From an uncultured Alistipes sp. (lineage in GTDB: Bacteria > Bacteroidota > Bacteroidia > Bacteroidales > Rikenellaceae), in assembly GCA_944326855.1 (NCBI GenBank), contig CALVFO010000054.1, positions 16,913-80,912 of the forward strand: DNA of 64,000 nucleotides. The letters run 5' to 3'. Of the stretch, positions 26,562 to 36,096 are shown in pieces (positions within the stretch are counted from its first letter, which is position 1; each line of letters begins with the position of its first letter). Position numbers and translations under genes: made by a program. The notes below the pieces were generated by a model that saw nothing but the letters and a program-made list of their open reading frames with translations, was not told where the DNA came from and ran no database searches.

Positions 26562-28007
26562 ATGTTATCGAAACTTTTGCATGGCGTGGAAGTGCTTGCC
26601 CTCGAGGGAAATGCTTCCGTGCAAGTGAGTGCCTTGGCGTTCGATTCCCGTCAGGTGGGACCCGGAACGCTTTTTTTTGCTACCCGGGGAACCCGGGTCG
26701 ATGGCCATGATTACATAGATGCCGCCGTAACCGGTGGAGCGTCGGCCGTCATTTGCGAAACGATGCCTGCACACCTCGCAGACGGAGTGACGTATGTGCG
26801 GGTGGCGGATTCCACCGTAGCCTTGGGGCTGGTGGCTTCGAATTTCTATGGCCGCCCCAGCGAGAAACTCAAATTGGTCGGCGTGACCGGAACCAACGGC
26901 AAAACAACGACCGCTACGTTGCTCTACGATCTTTTCCGTAAATTGGGCTACAAGGCGGGGCTGATTTCGACGGTGGTTTACCGGGTGGATGACCGCCGAA
27001 TCGATTCGACTCATACGACTCCCGACAGCATCCGTCTGAACGAGATGTTGGCCGAAATGGTCGAGATCGGGTGCGAATACTGTTTTATGGAAGTCAGCTC
27101 CCACTCGTTGGTGCAGCATCGTACCGCGGGCCTGACCTTTGCCGGAGGCCTTTTCAGCAACATCACCCACGATCACCTCGATTATCATAAAACCTTCGCC
27201 GAGTACATCAAGGCCAAAAAACTGTTCTTCGATGGCCTGCCTCACGGGGCATTCGCACTGACCAATCTCGATGATCGCAACGGGATGGTCATGGTTCAGA
27301 ATACCAGGGCCGAGGTGAAGACCTATTCGCTGAAATCATTCGCCGACTTCCGTTGCCGCATCGTGGAGATGCTTTTCGATGGTATGTTGCTGAATCTGAA
27401 CGACCGGGAAGTGTGGGTGAATTTCCTGGGACGTTTCAATGCCTACAATCTGACCTGTGTCTACGGAGCCGCGTTGTTGTTGGGGGCCGATCCGGATGAG
27501 GTGTTGCGGATTCTCAGTGAGTTGCACGCCGTGGACGGTCGTTTCGAGGCGATCCGCTCGAAGGAGGGCGTGACGGCCATCGTGGATTATGCCCATACGC
27601 CCGATGCCTTGCAGAATGTCATCGATACCATCAACGAAATCCGGACACCCGACCGGCATTTGTATGTCGTGGTGGGGTGCGGGGGCAATCGCGATGCCAC
27701 CAAACGACCCGAAATGGCGCATATCGCCGCTTCGGGGGGCGATATGGCCATACTGACCTCGGATAACCCCCGTCTGGAGGATCCGGAAGCCATTATCGAA
27801 CAGATGAAGGCCGGGCTCGAACCCGGTGACCGATACCTGGCCATTACCAACCGTCGGGAGGCAATTCGTGCGGCGGTGGCGTTGGCCCGTCCGGGCGATA
27901 TCGTGCTGGTGGCCGGCAAGGGACACGAAACCTATCAGGACGCCGGCGGGGTAAAAAGCCATTTCGATGACCGGGAAGAGGTGAGAAAAGCCATGAATCT
28001 CGGTTGA
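26562..28007 (+). CDS. murE: UDP-MurNAc-L-Ala-D-Glu:meso-diaminopimelate ligase
   Basis: Cytoplasmic Mur ligase that adds the third amino acid to the peptidoglycan precursor. The ATP-binding motif GTNGKTT is at residues 110-116, and the DNPR motif at 401-404 selects meso-diaminopimelate over lysine. The three Mur ligase domains are complete at 481 residues. The ATG at 26562 sits just behind the promoter; an in-frame TTG at 26544 is closer to the promoter than expected. mraY follows 67 bp later. Confidence 0.95.
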   Translation: MLSKLLHGVEVLALEGNASVQVSALAFDSRQVGPGTLFFATRGTRVDGHDYIDAAVTGGASAVICETMPAHLADGVTYVRVADSTVALGLVASNFYGRPSEKLKLVGVTGTNGKTTTATLLYDLFRKLGYKAGLISTVVYRVDDRRIDSTHTTPDSIRLNEMLAEMVEIGCEYCFMEVSSHSLVQHRTAGLTFAGGLFSNITHDHLDYHKTFAEYIKAKKLFFDGLPHGAFALTNLDDRNGMVMVQNTRAEVKTYSLKSFADFRCRIVEMLFDGMLLNLNDREVWVNFLGRFNAYNLTCVYGAALLLGADPDEVLRILSELHAVDGRFEAIRSKEGVTAIVDYAHTPDALQNVIDTINEIRTPDRHLYVVVGCGGNRDATKRPEMAHIAASGGDMAILTSDNPRLEDPEAIIEQMKAGLEPGDRYLAITNRREAIRAAVALARPGDIVLVAGKGHETYQDAGGVKSHFDDREEVRKAMNLG

Positions 28008-28074
28008 TGACCCGTATTCGGGGGACCCGAGACAGGACTCCCGAGACGAATCGATATCGTAAAAATCTGCATGT

Positions 28075-29322
28075 ATGTTATATCTTTTACTCAAGTATTT
28101 GTCGCAGCATTTCGATATACCCGGGATCGGGATGTTCATGTCGTTGTCGTTCCGGGCTTCGATGGGGGTGATTCTGGCCCTGGCGATCGGGATGATTTTC
28201 GGACGGCGCATCATCCGGCTCTTGCAGCGCCACCAGATCGGGGAAGAGGTGCGTAACCTGGGCCTCGAAGGGCAACTCCAGAAACGGGGAACCCCGACCA
28301 TGGGGGGACTGATCATCCTGGCAGCTATTCTGATCCCTACGCTGCTGTTCGCCGACCTGACCAATATCTATGTGCTGTTGATGATCGTCTCCACCGTTTG
28401 GCTGGGTCTGATCGGATTTCTGGATGACTACATCAAGGTTTTCCGCAAAAATAAGGAGGGCCTGAAAGGTCGCTTCAAAGTGGTGGGCCAGGTGGGCCTG
28501 GGTATTATCGTGGGATGTGCCATGTGGATGAGCCCCGATATCGTGATCAAGGAAAAGCAGGCTACCCGGGCGGCGGGAACTCACCTCGAATACGTGGATA
28601 ACAACGGTGCCCGTAATGCCGTCTATATGGGGCCGGAACAAAAAAGCAATAAGACGACCATCCCGTTTATCAAGGATAACGAATTCGACTATCGTTGGTT
28701 GGTGCCCGGCCAGGGAGCCACGAGCGATGCACTCAGCTGGATCGTGTATGTGCTGGTGGCGATTCTGGTCATTACGGCCGTTTCTAACGGAGCCAATCTG
28801 ACGGATGGATTGGACGGTCTGGCTTCGGGGGTGTCGGCGGTCATTGTGATTGTCCTGGGGGCGCTGGCCTATCTGTCGGGGAACGTCATTTACGCCGATT
28901 ACCTCAATATCATGTATATCCCGACGAGTGGCGAACTGGTGGTCTTTGCGACGATCTTTGCCGGGGCCCTGATCGGATTTCTGTGGTATAACTGTTATCC
29001 GGCTCAGGTATTTATGGGTGATACGGGTTCGTTGGCCATCGGCGGAATCATCGCTGTGTTCGCCCTGCTGATCCGCAAGGAGTTGCTGTTGCCGATTCTG
29101 TGCGGTATTTTCTTCGTGGAAAGCCTTTCGGTCATTATACAGGTTGCTTATTTTAAATACACCAAGCGTAAATACGGCGAAGGACGACGGGTCTTTCTGA
29201 TGTCCCCGTTGCACCATCACTACCAGAAAAAGGGGTATTTCGAATCGAAAATCGTAATTCGTTTTTGGATCGTGCAGCTGTTGTTGGCCGCCATTACGCT
29301 GGTAACGCTTAAAATTCGATAA
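28075..29322 (+). CDS. mraY: Phospho-MurNAc-pentapeptide transferase
   Basis: An integral membrane enzyme with about ten helices that transfers phospho-MurNAc-pentapeptide to undecaprenyl phosphate, forming lipid I. GTPTMGG and [34 protein letters not shown] and the [10 protein letters not shown] motif are all conserved MraY blocks. The length of 415 residues includes an insertion around residues 165-215, typical of Bacteroidota MraY. murD begins 5 bp later, so they are co-transcribed. Confidence 0.95.
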   Translation: MLYLLLKYLSQHFDIPGIGMFMSLSFRASMGVILALAIGMIFGRRIIRLLQRHQIGEEVRNLGLEGQLQKRGTPTMGGLIILAAILIPTLLFADLTNIYVLLMIVSTVWLGLIGFLDDYIKVFRKNKEGLKGRFKVVGQVGLGIIVGCAMWMSPDIVIKEKQATRAAGTHLEYVDNNGARNAVYMGPEQKSNKTTIPFIKDNEFDYRWLVPGQGATSDALSWIVYVLVAILVITAVSNGANLTDGLDGLASGVSAVIVIVLGALAYLSGNVIYADYLNIMYIPTSGELVVFATIFAGALIGFLWYNCYPAQVFMGDTGSLAIGGIIAVFALLIRKELLLPILCGIFFVESLSVIIQVAYFKYTKRKYGEGRRVFLMSPLHHHYQKKGYFESKIVIRFWIVQLLLAAITLVTLKIR

Positions 29323-29327
29323 GAATC

Positions 29328-30668
29328 ATGGAAAGAATCGTCGTATTGGGAGGTGGCGAAAGCGGCTGCGGGTCGGCGGTGTTGGCCCGGGTCAAAGGAA
29401 TGGATGTCTTTTTGTCCGATGCCGGAACGCTGGCTCCGAAATACAAGGCGCTGCTCGAACGTTGGAACGTGCCTTATGAGGAAGGCGGACATACCGCGGA
29501 GAAGATCTTGTCGGCCGACCGGGTGGTCAAGAGTCCCGGCATTCCCGATAAGGCACCCATGGTAAAAGCGGTGCGCGAAAAGGGCATTCCGGTGATCTCC
29601 GAGATCGAATTCGCCGGGGCGTATACCGATGCGAAAACGATCTGCATCACGGGCAGCAACGGTAAAACCACGACCACGACGCTGATTTACGAGATGCTCT
29701 CTCAGGCGGGAATGAATGTGGGACTGGCCGGCAATATCGGCGAAAGTTTCGCGCTGGCCGTGGCGACGCGTTCCTATGACTGGTATGTGATCGAACTGAG
29801 CAGCTTCCAGTTGGACGGCATGTACGACTTTCGGGCCGATATCGGGGTGCTGATGAACATCACCCCCGACCATCTCGACCGGTACGATTACTGTTTTCAG
29901 AACTATATCGACAGTAAATTCCGCATTATCCGCAATCAGCGTCCCGAAGATCGTTTTATTTATTGCGCCGACGATCCGGTGACCCGGGAAAATCTCTCCC
30001 GTCACGTATTGATGATGCAGACGCTGCCTTTTGGGGTCTCGACTGTGGACGGATGCAGTGCGACGTGGCACGACGGAATGATTCATGCCGAGACCGACGC
30101 TCGTCGTTTGGATATCGCCTGGAGCGATATTCCCCTGATGGGCGTTCATAATATGTATAACGTTATGGCCGCTTCGTTGGCGGCTCTGTCGGCCGGGGTG
30201 GATCCGCAAAGCATCGCCCGAACGCTGCGTACTTTCCGGGGGGTGGAACATCGGCTGGAGCCCTGCGGCGAGATCGATGGCGTGTTGTACATCAACGATT
30301 CCAAGGCGACCAATGTCGATTCGGTTTTTTATGCGCTGGGCGGGATGACGCGTCCGGTGGTGTGGATTGCCGGAGGAACGGACAAGGGCAATGATTACGC
30401 CCGGCTTTATGCGTTGGCGGAAGAAAAGGTGAAAGCGTTGGTTTGCATGGGGCTCGACAATGCCAAACTGGTGGACAGTTTTACCGGACGGGTGCCTCGG
30501 GTATTTGATACGGCTTCGCTGGAAGAGGCGATGCAGGCGGTTTCCGAAGCGGTGGCTCCGGGGGATGTCGTTTTATTGTCGCCGGCGTGTGCCAGTTTCG
30601 ACCTGTTTAAAAATTACGAAGATCGCGGACGTCAGTTCAAGGCAGCGGTCGAAGCCTTGAAACGTTGA
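29328..30668 (+). CDS. murD: UDP-MurNAc-L-Ala:D-Glu ligase
   Basis: Adds D-glutamate to UDP-MurNAc-L-alanine in the cytoplasm. The N-terminal nucleotide-sugar domain (RIVVLGGGESGCGSAVLA) is followed by the ATP-binding GSNGKTTTTT motif, the NITPDHLDRYD block, and HRLEP and NDSKATNVDS in the C-terminal domain. The length of 446 residues is standard. A 239-bp gap to ftsW has no visible promoter or gene. Confidence 0.95.
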   Translation: MERIVVLGGGESGCGSAVLARVKGMDVFLSDAGTLAPKYKALLERWNVPYEEGGHTAEKILSADRVVKSPGIPDKAPMVKAVREKGIPVISEIEFAGAYTDAKTICITGSNGKTTTTTLIYEMLSQAGMNVGLAGNIGESFALAVATRSYDWYVIELSSFQLDGMYDFRADIGVLMNITPDHLDRYDYCFQNYIDSKFRIIRNQRPEDRFIYCADDPVTRENLSRHVLMMQTLPFGVSTVDGCSATWHDGMIHAETDARRLDIAWSDIPLMGVHNMYNVMAASLAALSAGVDPQSIARTLRTFRGVEHRLEPCGEIDGVLYINDSKATNVDSVFYALGGMTRPVVWIAGGTDKGNDYARLYALAEEKVKALVCMGLDNAKLVDSFTGRVPRVFDTASLEEAMQAVSEAVAPGDVVLLSPACASFDLFKNYEDRGRQFKAAVEALKR

Positions 30669-30907
30669 ATGCGGATCGGCGTCGGCCTGCCTGAAAGTAC
30701 AGCGGTGCGGACGAGAGCCTGTGAAGGGAGACTTTCGCAAACATCGCGCGGGAATGCTCTCTGAGGTGGAACCCGATGGAGAATCGTTTCCGGACACGAC
30801 GCTTTGGCGGGATGCGTTGAAACGGCCACGGCCCTGAAAACTTTTGAAAATTTCAGTAAAAACGGACGGAAGCACGGCTTTCGCAAAATCGAGGATACGG
30901 ATATCGC

Positions 30908-32197
30908 ATGAACGAACAAACCCAATCGAAAGAACCTCAAACATCGATCGGACTCTTCGATCGGATGTTCAGCGGCGACCGCGTATTGTGGATCATCATC
31001 TCTTTTCTGGCGGTTTTTTCGCTGTTGGTGGTCTATTCCTCGACGGCTTCGATGGCGTACCGGAAGGCGGGAGGAGATACGGCGCATTATTTCTTTTCTC
31101 AGTTGAAGTTCATCGCGATGGGCTTCCTGATCATGATTGCCGTTCATCGGATCAATTATCAGAAATATGTGCGTTTTACGACCCTGTTGTTCTGGGCGGC
31201 ACTGGGATTCATGGCGTTGACCTTCATTATCGGAGTCAACCTGAACAGCGCGGCCCGGTGGATTCGGGTGCCGTTGATTGGGGTGACGTTTCAACCTTCT
31301 GATTTCCTGCGGGTAACGCTGATTGCTTTGCTGGCGCAGCAGTTGGCCAAACGCCAGAGTTATATCGCGAAAATACCGATTCTGCCCGCCTTGACCTCGG
31401 GCGGATGGAGGCGCAATCCCAAGAAAAACATGGATATTCTGCGCTCGACCACCTTGCCGTTGTTGGGTCCGATCGTGATTGCCTGCGGCGCCATCTTCGT
31501 ATCGAACTTTTCCACGGCTGCCATTACCTTCGGAACCTGCTGCGTAATGCTCTATATCGGACGGGTGAGACTGCGGGAGTTAGGACGGTTGATCTCCCTG
31601 GTGATCGTGACGATGGTGGCGGCCGTGACGGTGATGTATATCTTCAACATCGGACGTTCGCATACCTGGGTCAATCGTCTGGGCCTGGGCGATCTCGTCA
31701 ACCAGAGCGAACAGGTACAGGCTCAGAGCGATGACGACGACCTGCAGAAAGATCAGGCGATGATCGCCATCGCTTCGGGTCAGATCACCGGTAAGGGCCC
31801 CGGAAACAGTACGCAGCGTTCGAATCTGCCGCATGCCTATTCCGATTTCGCGTATGCGTTTATTGTCGAGGAATACGGTTTTATCGGGGCTGTGGGCATT
31901 TTATTTCTGTATCTTTGTATTTTCTTCCGGGGAATCGTTATCTTTCAGCGTTGCGGGACGGCTCTGCCCAGCCTGTTGGTGCTGGGCCTGAGTCTGATGA
32001 TCACCCTGCAGGCCATCAGCAACATGATGGTGTCGGTGGGGTATTTTCCGGTGACGGGCCAGACCCTGCCGTTGATCAGTCTGGGAGGGTCGTCGGTGAT
32101 TTTTACGAGTTTGGCTTTGGGTATGATTTTGGGAATCAGTCGTCAGATGAAGGAACAATCGCTGGACAAACCCAAAAACGAATCCTTATTAGAATAG
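30908..32197 (+). CDS. ftsW: FtsW/RodA-family septal glycosyltransferase
   Basis: SEDS-family membrane protein with about ten helices. FtsW polymerises lipid II with its PBP partner, here FtsI. The SEDS block NSAARWIRVPLIGVTFQPSDFLRV and the catalytic-loop region GKGPGNSTQRSNLPHAYSDFAYAFIVEEYGFIGA are clear. RodA has the same fold; position between murD and murG favours FtsW. The ATG 30908 is clear. murG follows 3 bp after the stop. Confidence 0.92.
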   Translation: MNEQTQSKEPQTSIGLFDRMFSGDRVLWIIISFLAVFSLLVVYSSTASMAYRKAGGDTAHYFFSQLKFIAMGFLIMIAVHRINYQKYVRFTTLLFWAALGFMALTFIIGVNLNSAARWIRVPLIGVTFQPSDFLRVTLIALLAQQLAKRQSYIAKIPILPALTSGGWRRNPKKNMDILRSTTLPLLGPIVIACGAIFVSNFSTAAITFGTCCVMLYIGRVRLRELGRLISLVIVTMVAAVTVMYIFNIGRSHTWVNRLGLGDLVNQSEQVQAQSDDDDLQKDQAMIAIASGQITGKGPGNSTQRSNLPHAYSDFAYAFIVEEYGFIGAVGILFLYLCIFFRGIVIFQRCGTALPSLLVLGLSLMITLQAISNMMVSVGYFPVTGQTLPLISLGGSSVIFTSLALGMILGISRQMKEQSLDKPKNESLLE

Positions 32198-32200
32198 GTC

Positions 32201-33352
32201 ATGATGGATAAATTGAACGTGATTTTGAGCGGAGGCGGAACGGGCGGACATATCTATCCGGCCGTGGCCGTGGCCGAAGCGTTGCAGCGCCGTTTGGGCG
32301 ATCGCGTCGAACTGTTGTTCGTGGGGGCCGAAGGCAAAATGGAAATGGAAAAAATCCCGGCCCTGGGTTATCGGATCGTGGGCTTGCCGGTGGCGGGTCT
32401 GCAGCGGAAACTGACGTTGAAAAATCTGGCTTTCCCGTTCAAATTGATGGCTTCGTATTTCAAGGCCCGTGGGGTGATTAAGGAGTTTAAGGCCGATGTG
32501 GCTGTGGGTTTCGGCGGTTATGCCAGCGCTCCGGTCTTGTGGGCGGCCCAGTTGATGGGGATTCCCACGATCATCCAGGAACAGAACTGCTATGCCGGGA
32601 AGGCCAACAAGTGGCTGGCTTCGAAAGCCACGCGGATTTGTGTGGCTTATGAGGGGGCCGAACGCTATTTTCCAAAGGATCGTATCGTGTTGACCGGCAA
32701 TCCGCTTCGGGATCGTTTCGCCCGCAAGGGCGATTATCGGCGCGAGGCGTTGGAATATTTCGGGCTGAGTGCCGATAAACCGGTGGTGTTGGTCGTCGGC
32801 GGCAGCCTGGGCACCCGGACCCTGAACAACATGATGAAGGCTAATGTCGACCGCATCGTCGCCGAAGGAAAACTTCAGGTGATTTGGCAGACCGGGAAGT
32901 ACTATGAACGCGAGATGGATGAATTTATGGCCTCTCGTTCATCGAAGGGAATCTGGCGGAACGCCTATATCGAGCAGATGGATATGGCCTATGCGGCGGC
33001 CGATATCGTGGTGGCCCGGGCCGGAGCCAGTACCGTATCGGAACTCTGTCTGGTGGGGAAACCGGTGATTTTCGTGCCTTCGCCCAATGTGGCTGAGGAC
33101 CATCAGACCAAGAACGCCCGGGCGCTGGAGGAAAAAGGTGCTGCCGTGGTGATTGCGGACGCTCGGGCCGTGACCGATGTTTTCCCGCAGATCGAAGTGT
33201 TGTTGGCCGATCCGGACCGGCTGAAAACGATGTCGAAACACATCTTGGCCTTGGGAATTGGAGATTCGGCCGATCGGATCGTGAACGAGATTCTCGCTTC
33301 GGTGGGTTGGCGCGAACCGAACCCGGATTCGGGGATTTCCGATCCGAAATAA
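32201..33352 (+). CDS. murG: Lipid II-forming GlcNAc transferase
   Basis: GT28 glycosyltransferase that adds GlcNAc to lipid I at the inner face of the membrane. The N-terminal SGGGTGGHIYPAVAVAEAL loop binds the acceptor, and GFGGYASAPVLWAA, EQNCYAGKANKWLA, GGSLGTRTLNNM and ARAGASTVSELCLVGKP are conserved MurG blocks. The length of 383 residues is usual. The neighbouring ATG 32204 is a close alternative start. A 462-bp gap with a degenerate minisatellite then separates it from murC. Confidence 0.95.
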   Translation: MMDKLNVILSGGGTGGHIYPAVAVAEALQRRLGDRVELLFVGAEGKMEMEKIPALGYRIVGLPVAGLQRKLTLKNLAFPFKLMASYFKARGVIKEFKADVAVGFGGYASAPVLWAAQLMGIPTIIQEQNCYAGKANKWLASKATRICVAYEGAERYFPKDRIVLTGNPLRDRFARKGDYRREALEYFGLSADKPVVLVVGGSLGTRTLNNMMKANVDRIVAEGKLQVIWQTGKYYEREMDEFMASRSSKGIWRNAYIEQMDMAYAAADIVVARAGASTVSELCLVGKPVIFVPSPNVAEDHQTKNARALEEKGAAVVIADARAVTDVFPQIEVLLADPDRLKTMSKHILALGIGDSADRIVNEILASVGWREPNPDSGISDPK

Positions 33353-33814
33353 TCGGCGGGCGACCGGGCAAAAGGATTCAGGGAGGCTCGGTCCGCCGAA
33401 AGGCCCGGGCCGGAGCAAAGACGGGGTGCGGAGACTGGGGACCGAAAGACCGGAGCAAGGACAGTGTGTGGAGGCCGGTTGACCGAGAAGATCGGAGCTG
33501 GAGTAAAAACACGGTGCAGAGGTCGGTTGGCCGAAAAACCGGAGTCAGAGTAAGAACGTTGTGCGGAGGTCGGTTGGTCGAGAAGATTGGAACCGGAATA
33601 GGAACACGCTGTGGAGGCCGGTTGGCAGAAAAGCCGGAGCCGGAATTGTGCGTAGAGGTTGACTGGCGGACATGCGGGGCCTCTCTGTCGGGAAAACCGC
33701 TCGATCGGGGAGGGAAATGTATGAACGCGTGAATGGGAGTGCCGGGGAGTTGGCCTGGTAGGAGCGGGAAGCGCCGGAGCAACGAAACACGGGAAATTTG
33801 AATTATCAGGGAAA
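33353..33814. other. Gene-free gap between murG and murC
   Basis: No gene is convincing; an Arg/Gly-rich frame of 141 codons reflects the repeat composition. Most of it is the degenerate tandem array at 33412-33675. I see no clear promoter for murC. Confidence 0.6.
33412..33675. repeat. Degenerate 40-48 bp minisatellite, about six copies
   Basis: Units begin with GGAGC/GGAGT/GGAAC at 33412, 33452, 33494, 33541, 33589 and 33636 (spacing 40, 42, 47, 48, 47). Each carries a middle block close to GGAGGTCGGTTGGCCGA. The copies have diverged, so this is an old array. Confidence 0.75.
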
Positions 33815-35209
33815 GTGAGCTATACGAACGTCTATTTTTTGGGGATCGGCGGCATCGGAATGAGTGCGCTGGCCCGTTATTTCGTCCATGAAGGCCGGAA
33901 GGTGGCCGGTTATGACCGGACGTCTTCGGACTTGACCGCTGCCCTCGAAGCAGAGGGTATCACGGTGACTTACGAAGATCGGGAAGAGACTATTCCCGAG
34001 TCGTTTCGCGATCCGGCGACCACGCTGGTCGTTTACACGCCGGCTTTGCCGCACGATCATCGGCAATGGACCTGGTTTCGTGAGCGGGGGTTCGAAATTC
34101 TGAAACGTTCCCGTATGCTGGGGATCGTTTCGGAGGGTAAATATGTGATGGCCGTGGCCGGAACCCACGGTAAAACCACGACCACGACCCTGACCGCCTG
34201 GTTGAACCGGATTGCCGGTGGCGGAGGCAGTGCCTTTTTGGGGGGTATTTCCAAAAATTTCGACAGCAATTTGGTGTTGGGGGCGGGTGACCGTCTGGCC
34301 GTGGAAGCCGATGAGTTCGATCGCTCCTTTTTGCAGTTGCATCCCGATGTGGCGGTCGTGACGGCCGCGGATGCCGACCATCTCGATATTTACGGAACAC
34401 CCGAAGCCGTTCGGGAAGCCTTTTCCACGTTTATCTCACAGATCAAACCGGGCGGAGCGCTGATCCTTAAGGCCGGTGTGACGTTGCAGTTGCCCGAGTC
34501 GGGAATCCGGATCTATCGTTACAGCTGCGATACTCCGGCCGATTTTTATGCGACGGAGATTCGGCTGATCGAAGGAGGTCATTACCGTTTCGATATCGTG
34601 TGTCCCGACCGGGTGATTCGGGATTGTACGTTGGGCGTACCCGGTCGGATCAATATCGAAAACGCCGTGGGGGCCGTCGCCATGTTGTGGGTGGCCGGTT
34701 TCGACGAACCGAAACTGAAAGAGGCGCTGGCGTCGTTCAGTGGCGTAAAGCGTCGTTTCGACTTTTATATCAATACGCCCCGTCGTATTTACATGGATGA
34801 TTACGCGCATCATCCCCGGGAGTTGCAGGCGACCCTTACGTCGTTTCGGGCCATGTTTCCCGGGCGCAAACTGACGGTGGTATTTCAACCGCACCTGTAT
34901 ACCCGAACCCGGGATTTCTTCCGGGAATTTGCCGCGGTGCTCTCCCAGGCCGATGAAGTGTTCCTGCTGCCGATTTATCCGGCCCGCGAGGAACCGATCG
35001 AAGGGGTGAGCTCCGAAATGCTGCTGGCCCAAATAACCGTACCGGCCCGGGTGGTGCAAAAGTCTGAATTGCTGGAGGTCCTGCGAGCCGAGAATCCGGA
35101 AGCCCTGATTACCTTTGGGGCCGGGGATATAGATCGATTCTGTGTGCCGATTGCCCGGATGTTGCGTGAACTGGATACTGAAACCGAAAAACTGACGGAC
35201 AAATCTTGA
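33815..35209 (+). CDS. murC: UDP-N-acetylmuramate:L-alanine ligase
   Basis: First Mur ligase, which joins L-alanine to UDP-MurNAc. The N-terminal GIGGIGMSALARYF motif binds the substrate; GTHGKTT at residues 116-122 binds ATP; the PHLYTRTRDF block and the DYAHHPREL motif are typical of MurC. The length of 464 residues is normal. Translation starts at GTG 33815 (family-like start SYTNVYFLGIGGIG). The stop overlaps the ftsQ start by three bases. Confidence 0.94.
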   Translation: MSYTNVYFLGIGGIGMSALARYFVHEGRKVAGYDRTSSDLTAALEAEGITVTYEDREETIPESFRDPATTLVVYTPALPHDHRQWTWFRERGFEILKRSRMLGIVSEGKYVMAVAGTHGKTTTTTLTAWLNRIAGGGGSAFLGGISKNFDSNLVLGAGDRLAVEADEFDRSFLQLHPDVAVVTAADADHLDIYGTPEAVREAFSTFISQIKPGGALILKAGVTLQLPESGIRIYRYSCDTPADFYATEIRLIEGGHYRFDIVCPDRVIRDCTLGVPGRINIENAVGAVAMLWVAGFDEPKLKEALASFSGVKRRFDFYINTPRRIYMDDYAHHPRELQATLTSFRAMFPGRKLTVVFQPHLYTRTRDFFREFAAVLSQADEVFLLPIYPAREEPIEGVSSEMLLAQITVPARVVQKSELLEVLRAENPEALITFGAGDIDRFCVPIARMLRELDTETEKLTDKS

Positions 35210-36039
35210 AAAAATTCTCTTCCATGATGTGGGGGCTGCTGGCCTGGACGGCGATTTTTAGCTATATCGTCGTCACGTCCCGCTATTGCTCCGAGCAGAA
35301 AGAGAAAACGTTGTGTCGTCGTATCGAGGTCGTGGTTCAGGATAGCGCCCGCATGAGTTTCATCACACCGGCTATGGTACGTGCCTGGTTCGCCCGGGAA
35401 AAGAAAGAAATCTTTCAGCAGGAAATTTCGAAGGTGAATACCCTGGAAATCGACACCTTTATTCGTCGGCGGGGATTCGTGCGCGACGTACGGGTGTATA
35501 CCTCCCTCGACGGCGTACTGCATATCGAACTGACCCAGCGCTGCCCGATCGCCCGGGTATCCAGCGCCAACGGTTATAACTTCTATATTACCGACGACGG
35601 CTATATCCTGCCGACCCAACGACACGAGGTGGTATACGTGCCGGTAATCACGGGAATGATCCATCCTCCGTTCGCTCGGGACTATGTCGGAAGCCTGCCT
35701 CTTCCGGTGCAGGGAGACGAAAAAAAAGTGTCAAAAAATTACGTCTTTTTCTCTAATCTGATTAATTTTGTAAAATTCGTGCGAGAAGACGATTTTTGGA
35801 ACGCATTTATCGTTCAGATCGATCTTCAGGGCGGAGACGAGGCGGGTTCTGGTGACCCGCAAGTGCGTATCGTACCGCGAGTAGGCGATCAGGTGGTCCT
35901 GTTGGGCAGCCTGGATAACTATCCTGAAAAACTCGATCGGCTCATGCGTTTCTATCGCAACGGTATGCCGTATGAGAGTTGGGATCGCTATCGTTACATC
36001 GATGTGCGCTATCAGGGACAGGTGGTTTGTACGCGCTGA
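35206..36039 (+). CDS. ftsQ: Cell division protein FtsQ
   Basis: Divisome protein with one N-terminal transmembrane helix (MMWGLLAWTAIFSYIVV) and a periplasmic POTRA-like domain (MARMSF..TPAMVRAWFAREKKEIFQQEISKVNTLEIDTFIRRRGFVRDVRVYTSLDGVLHIELTQRCPIARV), then a beta domain with FVKFVREDDFWNAFIVQIDL. It recruits FtsL/FtsB. The start TTG 35206 overlaps the murC stop (TTGA), giving translational coupling; ATG 35224 is an alternative that trims six residues. Position between murC and ftsA supports the call. Confidence 0.85.
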   Translation: MKKFSSMMWGLLAWTAIFSYIVVTSRYCSEQKEKTLCRRIEVVVQDSARMSFITPAMVRAWFAREKKEIFQQEISKVNTLEIDTFIRRRGFVRDVRVYTSLDGVLHIELTQRCPIARVSSANGYNFYITDDGYILPTQRHEVVYVPVITGMIHPPFARDYVGSLPLPVQGDEKKVSKNYVFFSNLINFVKFVREDDFWNAFIVQIDLQGGDEAGSGDPQVRIVPRVGDQVVLLGSLDNYPEKLDRLMRFYRNGMPYESWDRYRYIDVRYQGQVVCTR

Positions 36040-36096
36040 GTTCTCGCACAGGCGGAATGCAAATCGGAAAACAACACAAGATAAAGGGCTTATAAC

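Noticed and set aside
33412-33675. Possible CRISPR array
   Set aside because: Units are 40-48 bp, contiguous and degenerate along their whole length, with no constant repeat/variable spacer pattern and no cas gene.
33307-33732. 141-codon plus-strand frame between murG and murC
   Set aside because: Arg/Gly-rich periodic composition from the minisatellite; overlaps the end of murG; no domain or promoter.
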